A stretch of DNA of 64,000 nt from Bacterioplanoides sp965219715 (GTDB lineage: Bacteria > Pseudomonadota > Gammaproteobacteria > Pseudomonadales > Oceanobacteraceae): contig NZ_OZ244785.1 of NCBI RefSeq assembly GCF_965219715.1, positions 1,798,001 to 1,862,000 of the forward strand, in the 5' to 3' direction. Position numbers and translations under genes: made by a program. The notes under the pieces are model-generated. The model saw nothing but the letters and a program-made list of their open reading frames with translations. It was not told where the DNA came from and did not search any database. Of this stretch, positions 39,051 through 48,671 are shown piece after piece. Numbering within the stretch: position 1 is the stretch's first letter; each line of letters opens with the position of its first letter.

Positions 39051-41072
39051 TTACTGCACTTTAAACTGGTCGACCCGCTGCGATAGCGAATCAGTAATCG
39101 CCTGAGCTTTACGTACCGCTTCCACGGTTCCTTCAGCATTTGCCGAGGTTTCCTCACCACTTAAGCGAATCGCTTCCAGATTTGTTTCTAAAGCACTGGC
39201 ATTACTTTTCTGTTCTCCGGCCGTAACCACAATATCGTTGGTCTTCGACTGGATATCACCCATGCTGGCCTGAATTTCAGATAAGGTCACTCCCACCTGC
39301 TCCGAGTTGGTTACCGTTGTTTCAACCATATCCCGATTTACCTTCATGGTATCCACCGCACTGACAATATTCTGCTGAACATCGCTGATTAACCCTTCAA
39401 TCTCCTGTGCAGAACCCTGAGTCCGGCTTGCCAGAGTACGAACTTCATCCGCTACTACCGCAAAGCCTCTGCCCTGCTCACCTGCCCGGGCTGCTTCAAT
39501 GGCAGCGTTCAGTGCTAACAGGTTGGTTTGTTCAGCAATGCCTTTAATGGTTTCAAGAATACTGGAGATGCTGGTCGAATTTTCTGCCAGACGATTAACC
39601 GCCTCCATCGAATTCTCCATTTCCTGCGACAGGCGCTGAACCTCTCCCATCACATGGGTGACTACCTGGCCTGCTTCATCCGATTTAATCTGGCCTGTTT
39701 TAGCTGCCGCTTCCGCCGCTTCAGCCAACTCGGTTACCATCACTGCACGATCCACCATGGATCCCAAAGCATCAGACACCTGATGTGTCTGATCAAGCTG
39801 ATTCTGAACCGCCTGACGGCTGCGCTGGGCAATACCTTCAACGTCGTTAACGTTATTTGTTACCGCGGTAGCAGATTCTTTAACGGCTGATAATGTTGTA
39901 CGGATATTCGACACCATACCGTTAAAGGAATCGCGCAACTGGCCCATCTCATCCTGTCCCTGGAACTTAATTTCGTGAGTCAGGTCACCTTCTGCAATCG
40001 AACCCGCCGTTCTGGAAAAACGTTTAATGGTAAAGCGAATCGACATAAAGAATGCGAGATAGAGGTAGGCAATAATGGAAAGTACAACCGCAATAACAAT
40101 TAAAAAGTTACGCACTTTGGTTTGTTGTGTTTGCAGGCGTTCCTGAAGTTTTTCAGAAATCAGTGGCAGAATCTGAGCTTCTATATTTTCCAGATAGCTG
40201 ATTTCGCTGGCGAGAAATTTATCGTATTCCTGCCAGGTCATTTCCACTGACACAGCCGAGATAGCCTCATCGTCCAGTTTAATTCGGATATTTTCCAGCG
40301 AACGGTTGGCCGTGGTGGCCGCTTCGCCCAGTTGTGAAAAACCGGCTTCGTTTGCAGCCGCAACAACCACCGCCATAATCGCTTCAGCCGAAATCAATGC
40401 ATCGTAGGCATCATTTAATAAATCGAAGGTGGTGGACTTGATGTATTTTTCAATCATGCCGTACGTACCAATCGCACGTGCGGTTCCGGCGGCTTCAATC
40501 ACCTGCGGCATGTCGGTTAACAAAATAGAAACCAGACCCTGAATTTCAAAATCCGGATCCAGGCTAACACCACTGGCCTGACTGTACTGACGAATCAAAG
40601 ACTGAAATTCGTCAATCGCTGTTTGATAATGTTGCAGCTGATCGGCATACACCGTTTGCCGGTTTTCACCAACAATGCTCAAACGGCTGCCATAATCACG
40701 TCGCCAGACTTCGAGATTTTCCCGCAGAGTCTCGGTCTGACTGTTCTCTATCAGTCGTGCCAGCTGGCTTTCAATGCCTGCTTTATGCTGGGACATTTTC
40801 TGCTCCAGCTCAGCATTATTCATAAATGGTAAAACCGATGCCTGGTCGCGATACAGCTCGATATCATGGGAGAATTCGATCAATTCTCCGATGGTGCCGA
40901 TGGCAGCCAGTTCGTGCTCGGTTTTTTTCATTGTTTCAAAAGCGGATAGAAATACCTGGCCACTGAGCACCACCAGCGGCAAAGTAAACAGAAAACTGAT
41001 CAGGCCAAATTTAGCGGCGTAATTAAGTCGCCCCATAAATTTAATGGCTGGCCACATAAGTGCCTTGAGCAT
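39051..41072 (-). CDS. Methyl-accepting chemotaxis protein
   Basis: A 673-residue chemoreceptor. TM1 near residues 20-42 (FGLISFLFTLPLVVLSGQVF), a large periplasmic helical domain of about 280 residues (nitrate/helical-bundle type, ligand unknown), TM2 near 325-347 (NFLIVIAVVLSIIAYLYLAF), a HAMP domain (RTAGSIAEGDLTHEI) and a signalling domain with the conserved tip IAEQTNLLALNAAIEAARAG and GRGFAVVADEVRTLA. No C-terminal CheR pentapeptide is visible. It lies 57 bases after aceF on the same strand. Confidence 0.94.
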   Translation of the reverse strand: MLKALMWPAIKFMGRLNYAAKFGLISFLFTLPLVVLSGQVFLSAFETMKKTEHELAAIGTIGELIEFSHDIELYRDQASVLPFMNNAELEQKMSQHKAGIESQLARLIENSQTETLRENLEVWRRDYGSRLSIVGENRQTVYADQLQHYQTAIDEFQSLIRQYSQASGVSLDPDFEIQGLVSILLTDMPQVIEAAGTARAIGTYGMIEKYIKSTTFDLLNDAYDALISAEAIMAVVVAAANEAGFSQLGEAATTANRSLENIRIKLDDEAISAVSVEMTWQEYDKFLASEISYLENIEAQILPLISEKLQERLQTQQTKVRNFLIVIAVVLSIIAYLYLAFFMSIRFTIKRFSRTAGSIAEGDLTHEIKFQGQDEMGQLRDSFNGMVSNIRTTLSAVKESATAVTNNVNDVEGIAQRSRQAVQNQLDQTHQVSDALGSMVDRAVMVTELAEAAEAAAKTGQIKSDEAGQVVTHVMGEVQRLSQEMENSMEAVNRLAENSTSISSILETIKGIAEQTNLLALNAAIEAARAGEQGRGFAVVADEVRTLASRTQGSAQEIEGLISDVQQNIVSAVDTMKVNRDMVETTVTNSEQVGVTLSEIQASMGDIQSKTNDIVVTAGEQKSNASALETNLEAIRLSGEETSANAEGTVEAVRKAQAITDSLSQRVDQFKVQ

Positions 41073-41129
41073 GAGCGATTGAACCCCTTGTATTTTTATA
41101 GTCGGCTGATTGCAACCAACTAATAGCGA

Positions 41130-42776
41130 TTACATCAGCACGTTTCTTAAATCCTGCAGGCAGGCAACCAAACGCTGGCTGAACCTGGCGGCTTCTGCGC
41201 CGTCAATCACCCTGTGATCATATGACAACGACAACGGCAACATCAGCCGTGGAACAAACTCCTGACCATTCCACACCGGCTTCATTTCAGACTTTGACAG
41301 CCCAAGAATGGCCACTTCCGGTGGGTTCACAATCGGCGTAAATGCCGTACCGCCAATCCCACCCAGGCTCGATAAGCTGAAACAGCCACCCTGCATATCT
41401 AATAATGTTAGCTTACCGTCGCGGGCGTTTTGCGCTTTTTCATTAAGCTGCTGTGTGATTTCTGTAACAGAAAGGCGGTCAACGTCACGAATTACAGGTA
41501 CCAGTAATCCTTTTGGCGTATCCACCGCCACACCGATATGAACATAGTCCTTCATAATCAGTGACTCACCATCGCTGCTCAGCGACGCCGCAAACTGTGG
41601 AAACTCACGTAACACCTTAGCCAGAGCCTTCATTACAAACGGCACGACAGAAAAACGTATTCCCTGGGCCTGATATTGCTGATTCTGGGCTTTGCGATAA
41701 CTTTCGAGGTCGGTGATATCCGCCAAATCGAACTGGGTCACCTGAGGAACATTGAGCCAGGCGGTTGTCATGGCCTTGGCTGTCGCTCGCTTAATGTTGT
41801 TAAGTGGCTCTGTTGCAATTGCTCCAAACTTAGCGAAGTCGACCTCAGGTACCGCTGGAATACCCGTTCCAGCAGCACTTTGTGGCGCATTCAGGCGCTG
41901 CTTCACAAACAGTTGCACATCGTCCTTGGTAATTCGTCCCTTGCGTCCACTGGCGCTGACCTGCGACAAATCCACACCAAACTCACGCGCCAGTTTTCGC
42001 ACCGCTGGTCCGGCGTGCACCTGACCGGAAGCTTTCTGTGGTTCTGTCGTTGATTGTGCTGCGGATTTAACACTAAGACTGGTACTGGCGGCGGGTGTTT
42101 GCGGTTTTGCAGCTTGTAATGCCGCCGGTGCGGAAGTTTGCGATATGGATGTTTGCGATTTTGAAGCCGGTGATGCGGAAGCCTGAACCAGCAAGGTCAG
42201 CATCGCATCTCCCTGACTTACCTTATCGCCAACGGCAACTGCAAGAGAAAGAATCTTACCGGCTTCGCCCGCCGGGATTTCCATTGTGGCTTTATCGCTT
42301 TCCAAAACCAGAATGGTCTGCTCGGCGTCGATCTGGTCGCCCACGGCTGCATTCAGTTCAATGACTTCAACGCCTTCGCTACCGCCCAGATCGGGAACGG
42401 CAATGGCTTTTTCAGTGCTTTCTGCGGCTGCATCGGCTGTGCTTTCCGCAGAAGCCGTGACCGGCTCTTCTGTTGTTCCGGTTTCATTTTTGATATCGGC
42501 TTCAGGTTTTACTGCTGCGGCTTCAGCTGGCTGACCAGCAGCATCGGATGTAATAGTAATAAACACATCCCCTTCATTTACTTTATCGCCAACCGCAATT
42601 TTAAGTGCTTCCACCTGACCGGCAACTTCCGCCGGAATTTCCATACTGGCTTTATCCGTTTCCAGCACCAGTAAGGTTTGTTCAGCGTCAACCTGATCAC
42701 CCACAGCGACGGAAACCTCAATCACCTCAACGTCGGTCGCGCCACCTAAATCCGGAATTCGGTACTCATTGCTCAT
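41130..42776 (-). CDS. aceF: Pyruvate dehydrogenase E2, dihydrolipoyl acetyltransferase
   Basis: Transfers acetyl from lipoamide to CoA and forms the core of the pyruvate dehydrogenase complex. The 548-residue protein has two lipoyl domains with lipoylated Lys in ETDKASMEIP (about residue 43) and ESDKATMEIP (about 160), an Ala/Ser/Thr-rich linker, a peripheral-subunit-binding domain (GPAVRKLAREFGVDLSQV) and the catalytic domain with LSLSYDHRVIDGAEAARF. E. coli has three lipoyl domains; two is common in other gammaproteobacteria. It follows aceE by 43 bases. Confidence 0.97.
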   Translation of the reverse strand: MSNEYRIPDLGGATDVEVIEVSVAVGDQVDAEQTLLVLETDKASMEIPAEVAGQVEALKIAVGDKVNEGDVFITITSDAAGQPAEAAAVKPEADIKNETGTTEEPVTASAESTADAAAESTEKAIAVPDLGGSEGVEVIELNAAVGDQIDAEQTILVLESDKATMEIPAGEAGKILSLAVAVGDKVSQGDAMLTLLVQASASPASKSQTSISQTSAPAALQAAKPQTPAASTSLSVKSAAQSTTEPQKASGQVHAGPAVRKLAREFGVDLSQVSASGRKGRITKDDVQLFVKQRLNAPQSAAGTGIPAVPEVDFAKFGAIATEPLNNIKRATAKAMTTAWLNVPQVTQFDLADITDLESYRKAQNQQYQAQGIRFSVVPFVMKALAKVLREFPQFAASLSSDGESLIMKDYVHIGVAVDTPKGLLVPVIRDVDRLSVTEITQQLNEKAQNARDGKLTLLDMQGGCFSLSSLGGIGGTAFTPIVNPPEVAILGLSKSEMKPVWNGQEFVPRLMLPLSLSYDHRVIDGAEAARFSQRLVACLQDLRNVLM

Positions 42777-42819
42777 GCTTGTTTCTCCTTATTACCCTGG
42801 CTGGTTATGAGTACGCTTA

Positions 42820-45513
42820 TTACGAGTAAAGCGGATCAGGTTTGCTGGCGTCGATGTTCAGTTCTGCACGCCATTTTTCCAGTTCGGCCGGTTTCAGATC
42901 CCCCTGCTTCACCAGTTCAAAACCCGCCGCCCAGGCGACGTGTTGCCAGTCGACCTCGAAGAAACGACGCAGGTTTTCGCGTGAGTCACTACGGCCAAAG
43001 CCATCGGTGCCTAAACAACGATAACGACGACCTTCAGGAATAAACGGACGAATTTGTTCAGCGTATACTTTCATATGATCGGTGGTTGCCAGGATAGGAC
43101 CACTGGACTCCGCTAACTGACGGGTAACATACGGTTGTGCTTGCTGGTCGCCTGCGGATAAATATTCCTGACGCTCACACGCCAGACCATCACGACGTAA
43201 TTCATTAAACGACGTCACGCTCCAGACATCGGCACTGACACCTTTATCGGCCAGCCATTCAGCCGCTGTTTCAACCTGACGTAAAATCGAGCCACAACCC
43301 AGTAACTGAATTTTCGGCCCCGCCTGTTCGTTCGCTTTGAGGCGATAAATACCACGACGAATGCCTTCTTCCACACCCTCTGGCATTGCCGGATGTGCGT
43401 AGTTTTCGTTCAGGCTGGTGATGTAATAGAAGACTTTTTCTTTCTTCTCATACATCCGCTTTAAACCGTCCTGAATAATTACGGCCAATTCGTAGGCATA
43501 GGTTGGATCGTAAGAAACACAGTTAGGAATGGTCGACGCGAGAATATGAGAGTGGCCATCCTGGTGTTGCAAACCTTCACCGTTCAATGTGGTACGCCCG
43601 GAAGTTGCACCAATTAAAAAGCCCTGACATTGCATATCACCGGCAGCCCAGGCCAGATCACCCACACGCTGGAAACCAAACATGGAGTAATAGATATAAA
43701 ACGGAATCATCGCCAGGCCATTGGTGCTGTATGAACTGCCCGCGGCCATCCAGGCAGAAAATGCTCCGGCTTCGTTAATACCTTCTTCCAGAATGCGGCC
43801 TTTTTTATCTTCGCGGTAATACATCACCTGACCCTGATCGACCGGCTCATACAACTGGCCTTCAGAGGAATAAATACCTAGCTGACGGAACATCCCTTCC
43901 ATACCAAAGGTTCGTGCTTCATCTGGCACAATGGGTACCACCCGATCGCCCATGGTTTTGTCTTTAATCAGCTGCGACATAATGCGCACAAACGCCATGG
44001 TGGTGGAAATTTCGCGTTCACCGGTACCATCGGTCTGAGCTTTAAAGAAGGATAAATCCGGCGCGGTTAATGCCGTCCAATTTTCATTGCGCTGCGGTAA
44101 AAAACCACCGAGTTTTTCCCGCTGCTTACGCATATATTGCAACTCTGGACTGTCTGCCGGTGGGCGGTAGAAAGGTAAATGTTCCAGATCTTCATCACGC
44201 ACCGGAATATCAAAACGATCACGGAATGCACGAATACTTTCGATATCCAGTTTTTTCACCTGGTGCGCCTGGTTCTGACCTTCAGCCTCAGCCCCCATGC
44301 CATAACCTTTTACGGTGTGCGCCAGAATAACCGTTGGTTGCCCTTTATGATCCATCGCCGCCTGATAGGCCGCAAAAACTTTATATGGATCATGGCCACC
44401 GCGGTTTAATTTGTAGATATCCTCATCGGATAAATCTTTAATGATTTCTTTTAATTCCGGATACGCTTCGAAGAAATGTTCGCGGGTATATTTGCCACCT
44501 TTGGCTTTGTAGTTCTGGAATTCACCATCCACCGTTTCATCCATACGCTTCTGCAATAATCCTTTGCGGTCTTTTGCCAGCAATGGATCCCAGAAACGCC
44601 CCCACACTACTTTAATCACATTCCAGCCAGCACCACGGAACTGACTTTCCAGTTCCTGGATAATTTTACCATTACCCCGCACCGGGCCATCCAGACGCTG
44701 CAAGTTGCAGTTAATCACAAAGATCAGGTTTTCCAGTTTTTCCCGGCCCGCCAGACCAATCGCACCCAGTGTCTCCGGCTCGTCACATTCACCATCACCG
44801 AGGAATGCCCAGACTTTACGATCTTTACGTGGCACCAGTTCACGCGCCGATAAATAGCGCATAAAGTGCGCCTGATAAATCGCCTGCAGTGGTCCTAAGC
44901 CCATGGATACCGTTGGGAATTGCCAGTAATCCGGCATCAGTTTCGGGTGGGGATAAGAGGATAATCCCGGGCCTAATGCTTCCTGGCGAAAACGCTCAAG
45001 ATCGGATTCCTGAAAACGTCCTTCCAAATATGAACGGGCGTAAATACCCGGCGCAACATGCCCCTGGTAATACAGCAGGTCGCCGTGAGGACAATCTTCA
45101 CTGGCGGAGTTCGGTGCACGGAAAAAATGATTAAAACCGACATCGTACAAGGTTGCACTGGAAGCAAAACTGGAGATATGACCACCCAGATCGCCACCGC
45201 CTTCTTTGTTTGCTCTCAGCACCATCGCCAGTGCATTCCAGCGCACCAGCGAGCGGATTCGCCGCTCCATAAACAGATCACCCGACATCGGCGCTTCATT
45301 TTCCGGGGAAATGGTATTGCGATAAGGCGTGTTTAACGCATAAGGCAGCGGCATACCGTCTTTTGTTGCACGTTCGGCAATACGCTCAATCAGATAATGG
45401 GCCCGTTCGACACCTTCAGCACGAATGACAGAATGAATAGCATCCTGCCACTCTTTGGTTTCCTGAGGGTCGATATCGACAGTTTGGGCATTATCCAGCT
45501 GATTCTCGTCCAT
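42820..45513 (-). CDS. aceE: Pyruvate dehydrogenase E1 component
   Basis: Homodimeric thiamine-diphosphate enzyme that decarboxylates pyruvate. The 897-residue product has the ThDP motif GDGECDEPETLGAI..NCNLQ, ARSYLEGRFQESDLERFRQE, HTVKGYGMG, and the C-terminal YITSLNENYAHPAMPEG region, all of the AceE type. Length is near the 887 of E. coli. Start ATG at 45511-45513. The lpd gene is not in the window, and no pdhR-like regulator lies next to it. Confidence 0.98.
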   Translation of the reverse strand: MDENQLDNAQTVDIDPQETKEWQDAIHSVIRAEGVERAHYLIERIAERATKDGMPLPYALNTPYRNTISPENEAPMSGDLFMERRIRSLVRWNALAMVLRANKEGGGDLGGHISSFASSATLYDVGFNHFFRAPNSASEDCPHGDLLYYQGHVAPGIYARSYLEGRFQESDLERFRQEALGPGLSSYPHPKLMPDYWQFPTVSMGLGPLQAIYQAHFMRYLSARELVPRKDRKVWAFLGDGECDEPETLGAIGLAGREKLENLIFVINCNLQRLDGPVRGNGKIIQELESQFRGAGWNVIKVVWGRFWDPLLAKDRKGLLQKRMDETVDGEFQNYKAKGGKYTREHFFEAYPELKEIIKDLSDEDIYKLNRGGHDPYKVFAAYQAAMDHKGQPTVILAHTVKGYGMGAEAEGQNQAHQVKKLDIESIRAFRDRFDIPVRDEDLEHLPFYRPPADSPELQYMRKQREKLGGFLPQRNENWTALTAPDLSFFKAQTDGTGEREISTTMAFVRIMSQLIKDKTMGDRVVPIVPDEARTFGMEGMFRQLGIYSSEGQLYEPVDQGQVMYYREDKKGRILEEGINEAGAFSAWMAAGSSYSTNGLAMIPFYIYYSMFGFQRVGDLAWAAGDMQCQGFLIGATSGRTTLNGEGLQHQDGHSHILASTIPNCVSYDPTYAYELAVIIQDGLKRMYEKKEKVFYYITSLNENYAHPAMPEGVEEGIRRGIYRLKANEQAGPKIQLLGCGSILRQVETAAEWLADKGVSADVWSVTSFNELRRDGLACERQEYLSAGDQQAQPYVTRQLAESSGPILATTDHMKVYAEQIRPFIPEGRRYRCLGTDGFGRSDSRENLRRFFEVDWQHVAWAAGFELVKQGDLKPAELEKWRAELNIDASKPDPLYS

Positions 45514-45643
45514 TGAAGGCTCCCGGAGTTTGTCGGTTATTACTGAGTGCCTGATGGTTCAAACACTGCAAAGTCGTTGGTGAGTGAGAACTGTTCCTGA
45601 ATCCAGTATAGTCAAAGGATCTGGGAACGACTGTGAAGTGAAC

Positions 45644-46288
45644 ATGAGCCAAGAAAACGACAAGTTATCCGCTGAGCAATTAGCCGAAAAAGAGAAAGCG
45701 AACCAACGCCATAAAGAAAAAATGGCGCGTCATAAAGCCAAAGTAGATGCCGCCATCGAACGCGCCCAAGAAGAACGTGGTGTGGTAATCGTGTTAACCG
45801 GCACCGGTAAAGGAAAAAGCAGTTCCGGTTTTGGTACTGTGATCCGTACTTTGGGGCACGGTTATCAGGCCGGGTTAGTGCAGTTTATTAAAGGCACCTG
45901 GAACTGTGGCGAAGCTAATATCCTGAAAAATCTCGATGGCCTGCAACACGAAGTGATGGGATCCGGTTTTACCTGGGAAACCCAGGACAAAGAACGCGAT
46001 CAACTGGCCTTTGATACCGTTTGGCCTAAAGCCAAAGCCATGCTGCAAAATCCACAGCTGCGCACCGTGATGTTTGATGAAATCACCTATATGCTGGCTT
46101 ATAAGCTACTGGATTGGGAAACGTTAAAGGAAGCGCTGGATAATCGCCCGAAAGACCAGAATGTGATTCTTACCGGTCGCGGTGCACCAAGCGCTCTGCG
46201 TGAATACGCCGATACGGTTACCGATATGAAAATGGAAAAACACGCCTTTAAAGCCGGGGTAAAAGCTCAGGCGGGTATCGAGTGGTAG
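45644..46288 (+). CDS. cobO: CobA/BtuR-type cob(I)yrinic acid a,c-diamide adenosyltransferase
   Basis: Adenosylates cobyrinate diamide or cobalamin. The 214-residue protein starts with a charged N-terminal helix (QRHKEKMARHKAKVDAAIER), then the P-loop VVIVLTGTGKGKSSSGFGTV, LVQFIKGTWNCGEANIL, and a C-terminal VILTGRGAPSALREYADTV. The ATG at 45644 follows GTGAAGTGAAC; an upstream frame reaches 45584. It is divergent from aceE, 6.7 kb from the cob operon, and convergent with the next gene at seven bases. Confidence 0.95.
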   Translation: MSQENDKLSAEQLAEKEKANQRHKEKMARHKAKVDAAIERAQEERGVVIVLTGTGKGKSSSGFGTVIRTLGHGYQAGLVQFIKGTWNCGEANILKNLDGLQHEVMGSGFTWETQDKERDQLAFDTVWPKAKAMLQNPQLRTVMFDEITYMLAYKLLDWETLKEALDNRPKDQNVILTGRGAPSALREYADTVTDMKMEKHAFKAGVKAQAGIEW

Positions 46289-46295
46289 TAATCGT

Positions 46296-48281
46296 TTAAT
46301 CGTGATTGAGCACTTCGATGCTGCTATTGTCGGCCCGAAGTGCTTCAAGCGGCGACGTTAATGCTTCTAATGGTTGTGGTCTGGCGTAGAAATATCCCTG
46401 CTGCAGTAAGATATTGGTGTTATTGAGAATATCTTTCTGGGCAATCACTTCCACACCTTCAGCAATACACTGCATATTAAATTTTTCGCATAAATCGCGA
46501 ATAAAAATCAGAGTATTGTGATCCTGCTGCAAACGATCAATAAATGCCTTATCGATTTTTACGTAATGCGCTGGCAGCTGACTGATGTAGGCCAGCGATG
46601 AATAGCCGGTACCAAAGTCATCAATAGCCAGTTTAAAACCGGCTTCCACCAATTGATCCAGACAAGGGTTATTTTCTTCGACCACCGGCACCAGAACACT
46701 TTCGGTCAGCTCCAGCACCACATCATCAGCCTGATAATTATATGAAGTTAACAAGGCCACCAGTTTGTCGATAAAACCGGGCTGAATCATATGCGCGCCG
46801 GATATATTAATGGTGACTTTTGCCTCTGGAGAAAAACGCTGACGAATAGCCGCCAGATCACGACACACCTGCTGAATAACCCAGGATTCTAATCGGGCGA
46901 TTTTACCGCTGTCTTCCGCCACCGCGATAAATTCCAGCGGCGACAGATGGCCCAGAGTTGGATGATGCCAGCGTAATAAGGCTTCAACCAGAACGGTTTC
47001 ACCGCTCAGGCCATTAATAATCGGCTGATAATGCAGAACAAAGTCATTATTACTGATGGCTTCATCCAGATACTGCAGAATTTCAGTACGGCGTCGCAGG
47101 TACGATTCCATACCCGGCTGATACACCACAGCCTGATTGCGGCCCTGTTTTTTCGCTTCGTACATTGCCGCATCGGCCTGAATCACCAGCTCATAAATAT
47201 CGGATGAATCTTTCGGCGAGCAGGCAATACCAATACTGGCCGATACTCTGACGACACAATCACTGGCCACTTCAAACGGTCGCGACAGGTCGTATAACAA
47301 CTGGCGGGCCTTTTCGAGAATAACTTCAGCAGTGTTTTTGCCGAGAAAAACCACAACAAATTCATCACCACCAAGGCGGGCGCAGACTTTTTTACCCGAC
47401 TGCGACATCAGCACATTGGCCAGCCGACGCAATAATGCATCACCGACGTTATGACCATAACTGTCGTTAATGGGTTTAAAACCATCCAGATCGATATAAA
47501 ACAGCGAAAATTCTTTGCCCTGATGACTCGACATATATTGCAGCAAGCCACGACGATTCATCAGTCCGGTTAACAGGTCGGAACGTGCTTCATTGGCGGT
47601 TTCGATTTCACGCAGTTTGCGTTCCTGAATATCAATCAGGGTCAGGACATAACAAGGAGATGAAGAAATTTCCTGCTGAATGTTCACTTCGGCATGATGC
47701 CAGCGCATACCTTTCAGGGTATTCAGCTCAATATCACGGCCATTGGAACTCATAACTTTGACGAACCAGACACTGATGTCGTCGACCAGAATCTGACGCA
47801 GGTTTTCGATGCTGTCACCGAACTGCTCGATAAATGGAGGGTTTACACTGATGATGCTGCCGTCTTCATCAAAAATAACGGCCATGGCAGCTGAAGGAAT
47901 GCCACCGTCGCTGAGCATTTCCGGTGAAAACTGCCCTTCCAGCAACATCACCATACGCTCGCTGCCATCTTCCAGCTCAGCAATAACGCCAGACAGGCGA
48001 CAGAAAACCCGTTTTTTATGCCCTTTCGGTTGGATTTCCCACCAGACGTCGATGTACTCACCCACGTCAAAGCGTTCCATATAACCCATCAGGGTTTGCT
48101 GCACAGCCTGGGACTGATCACTGGAAAAATCCCGGCTGCAGAATTCTTCCAGGCTATCGGCCTCCCACAATTCCAATGCGGAAGTATTAGCCCAAACCAT
48201 TTTCTGACCAACCACATCATAAGCCCAGACCGGAGATCTGAGCTGGGAAACAGTTAAGGCATTCAGGCTGGGTAACTTCAT
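46296..48281 (-). CDS. GGDEF-EAL cyclic di-GMP enzyme with PAS domains
   Basis: From the ATG at 48281, about 661 residues, soluble. Two N-terminal PAS-like regions (VWAYDVVGQKMVWANTSALE; AAMAVIFDEDGSIISVNPPF) precede GGDEF (ARLGGDEFVVVFLG) and EAL domains. Phosphodiesterase residues appear intact: EALLRW, LELTES, AIDDFGTGYSSLAY, KIDKAFIDRL, IAEGVE. The GGDEF motif is intact but the RxxD inhibitory site is missing. So both activities are possible. A TTG at 48329 would add 16 residues but would lie inside a palindrome. Confidence 0.93.
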   Translation of the reverse strand: MKLPSLNALTVSQLRSPVWAYDVVGQKMVWANTSALELWEADSLEEFCSRDFSSDQSQAVQQTLMGYMERFDVGEYIDVWWEIQPKGHKKRVFCRLSGVIAELEDGSERMVMLLEGQFSPEMLSDGGIPSAAMAVIFDEDGSIISVNPPFIEQFGDSIENLRQILVDDISVWFVKVMSSNGRDIELNTLKGMRWHHAEVNIQQEISSSPCYVLTLIDIQERKLREIETANEARSDLLTGLMNRRGLLQYMSSHQGKEFSLFYIDLDGFKPINDSYGHNVGDALLRRLANVLMSQSGKKVCARLGGDEFVVVFLGKNTAEVILEKARQLLYDLSRPFEVASDCVVRVSASIGIACSPKDSSDIYELVIQADAAMYEAKKQGRNQAVVYQPGMESYLRRRTEILQYLDEAISNNDFVLHYQPIINGLSGETVLVEALLRWHHPTLGHLSPLEFIAVAEDSGKIARLESWVIQQVCRDLAAIRQRFSPEAKVTINISGAHMIQPGFIDKLVALLTSYNYQADDVVLELTESVLVPVVEENNPCLDQLVEAGFKLAIDDFGTGYSSLAYISQLPAHYVKIDKAFIDRLQQDHNTLIFIRDLCEKFNMQCIAEGVEVIAQKDILNNTNILLQQGYFYARPQPLEALTSPLEALRADNSSIEVLNHD

Positions 48282-48307
48282 CGACAACGACTGCAGACTC
48301 AAAACAA

Positions 48308-48329
48308 TTGATAAACTGCTGTTTATCAA
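48308..48329. promoter_or_regulatory. Palindrome upstream of GGDEF-EAL gene
   Basis: TTGATAAAC-TGCT-GTTTATCAA is a perfect 9-bp-arm inverted repeat ending 27 bases upstream of the ATG at 48281. It may be a repressor operator or a 5' UTR hairpin. The rest of the gap up to the LexA box at 48635 is A/T-rich and shows no recognisable gene. Confidence 0.5.
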
Positions 48330-48611
48330 AAGATAAATATATAAATTAACCTTGCCTACGAATTAAAGACGCTAATCAGGCAAAAGTACAGAGTTATAGC
48401 GGTTAAGTATGGCATCTTATAAAAATCCTCTCTGAGCCCTGCTTACGCCTCTAAGTACCTGAGTTTTCTCGGTTTATATACAGTTTTGCTAATTAATTGA
48501 ATGTTATTAGTAAAACCTTAAAGTCACGCCTGACAACTGACGTCAAAAAATATCAGTGCAACAAAGCAGCTGTCATTTCATGCACATCATTGTTGGTCGT
48601 TCTGCACATTA

Positions 48612-48654
48612 TTGAATACTATTTTTACATACAGTACTGTATATTCATACAAAT
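48612..48654 (+). promoter_or_regulatory. LexA-controlled promoter of the imuA-imuB-dnaE2 cassette
   Basis: TACTGTATATTCATACAAAT at 48635-48654 fits the gammaproteobacterial LexA box (CTGT-N8-ACAG, here ACAA). A -35 TTGAAT (48612-48617) with a 17-bp spacer puts a -10 TACTGT (48635-48640) inside the box, so LexA would block RNA polymerase. The start of imuA is 18 bases after it. Confidence 0.85.
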
Positions 48655-48671
48655 CAACACAACGTTCCATT

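Noticed and set aside
45514..45643. PdhR-type operator between aceE and cobO
   Set aside because: No clear TTGGT..ACCAA-like palindrome was seen and no pdhR gene is adjacent.
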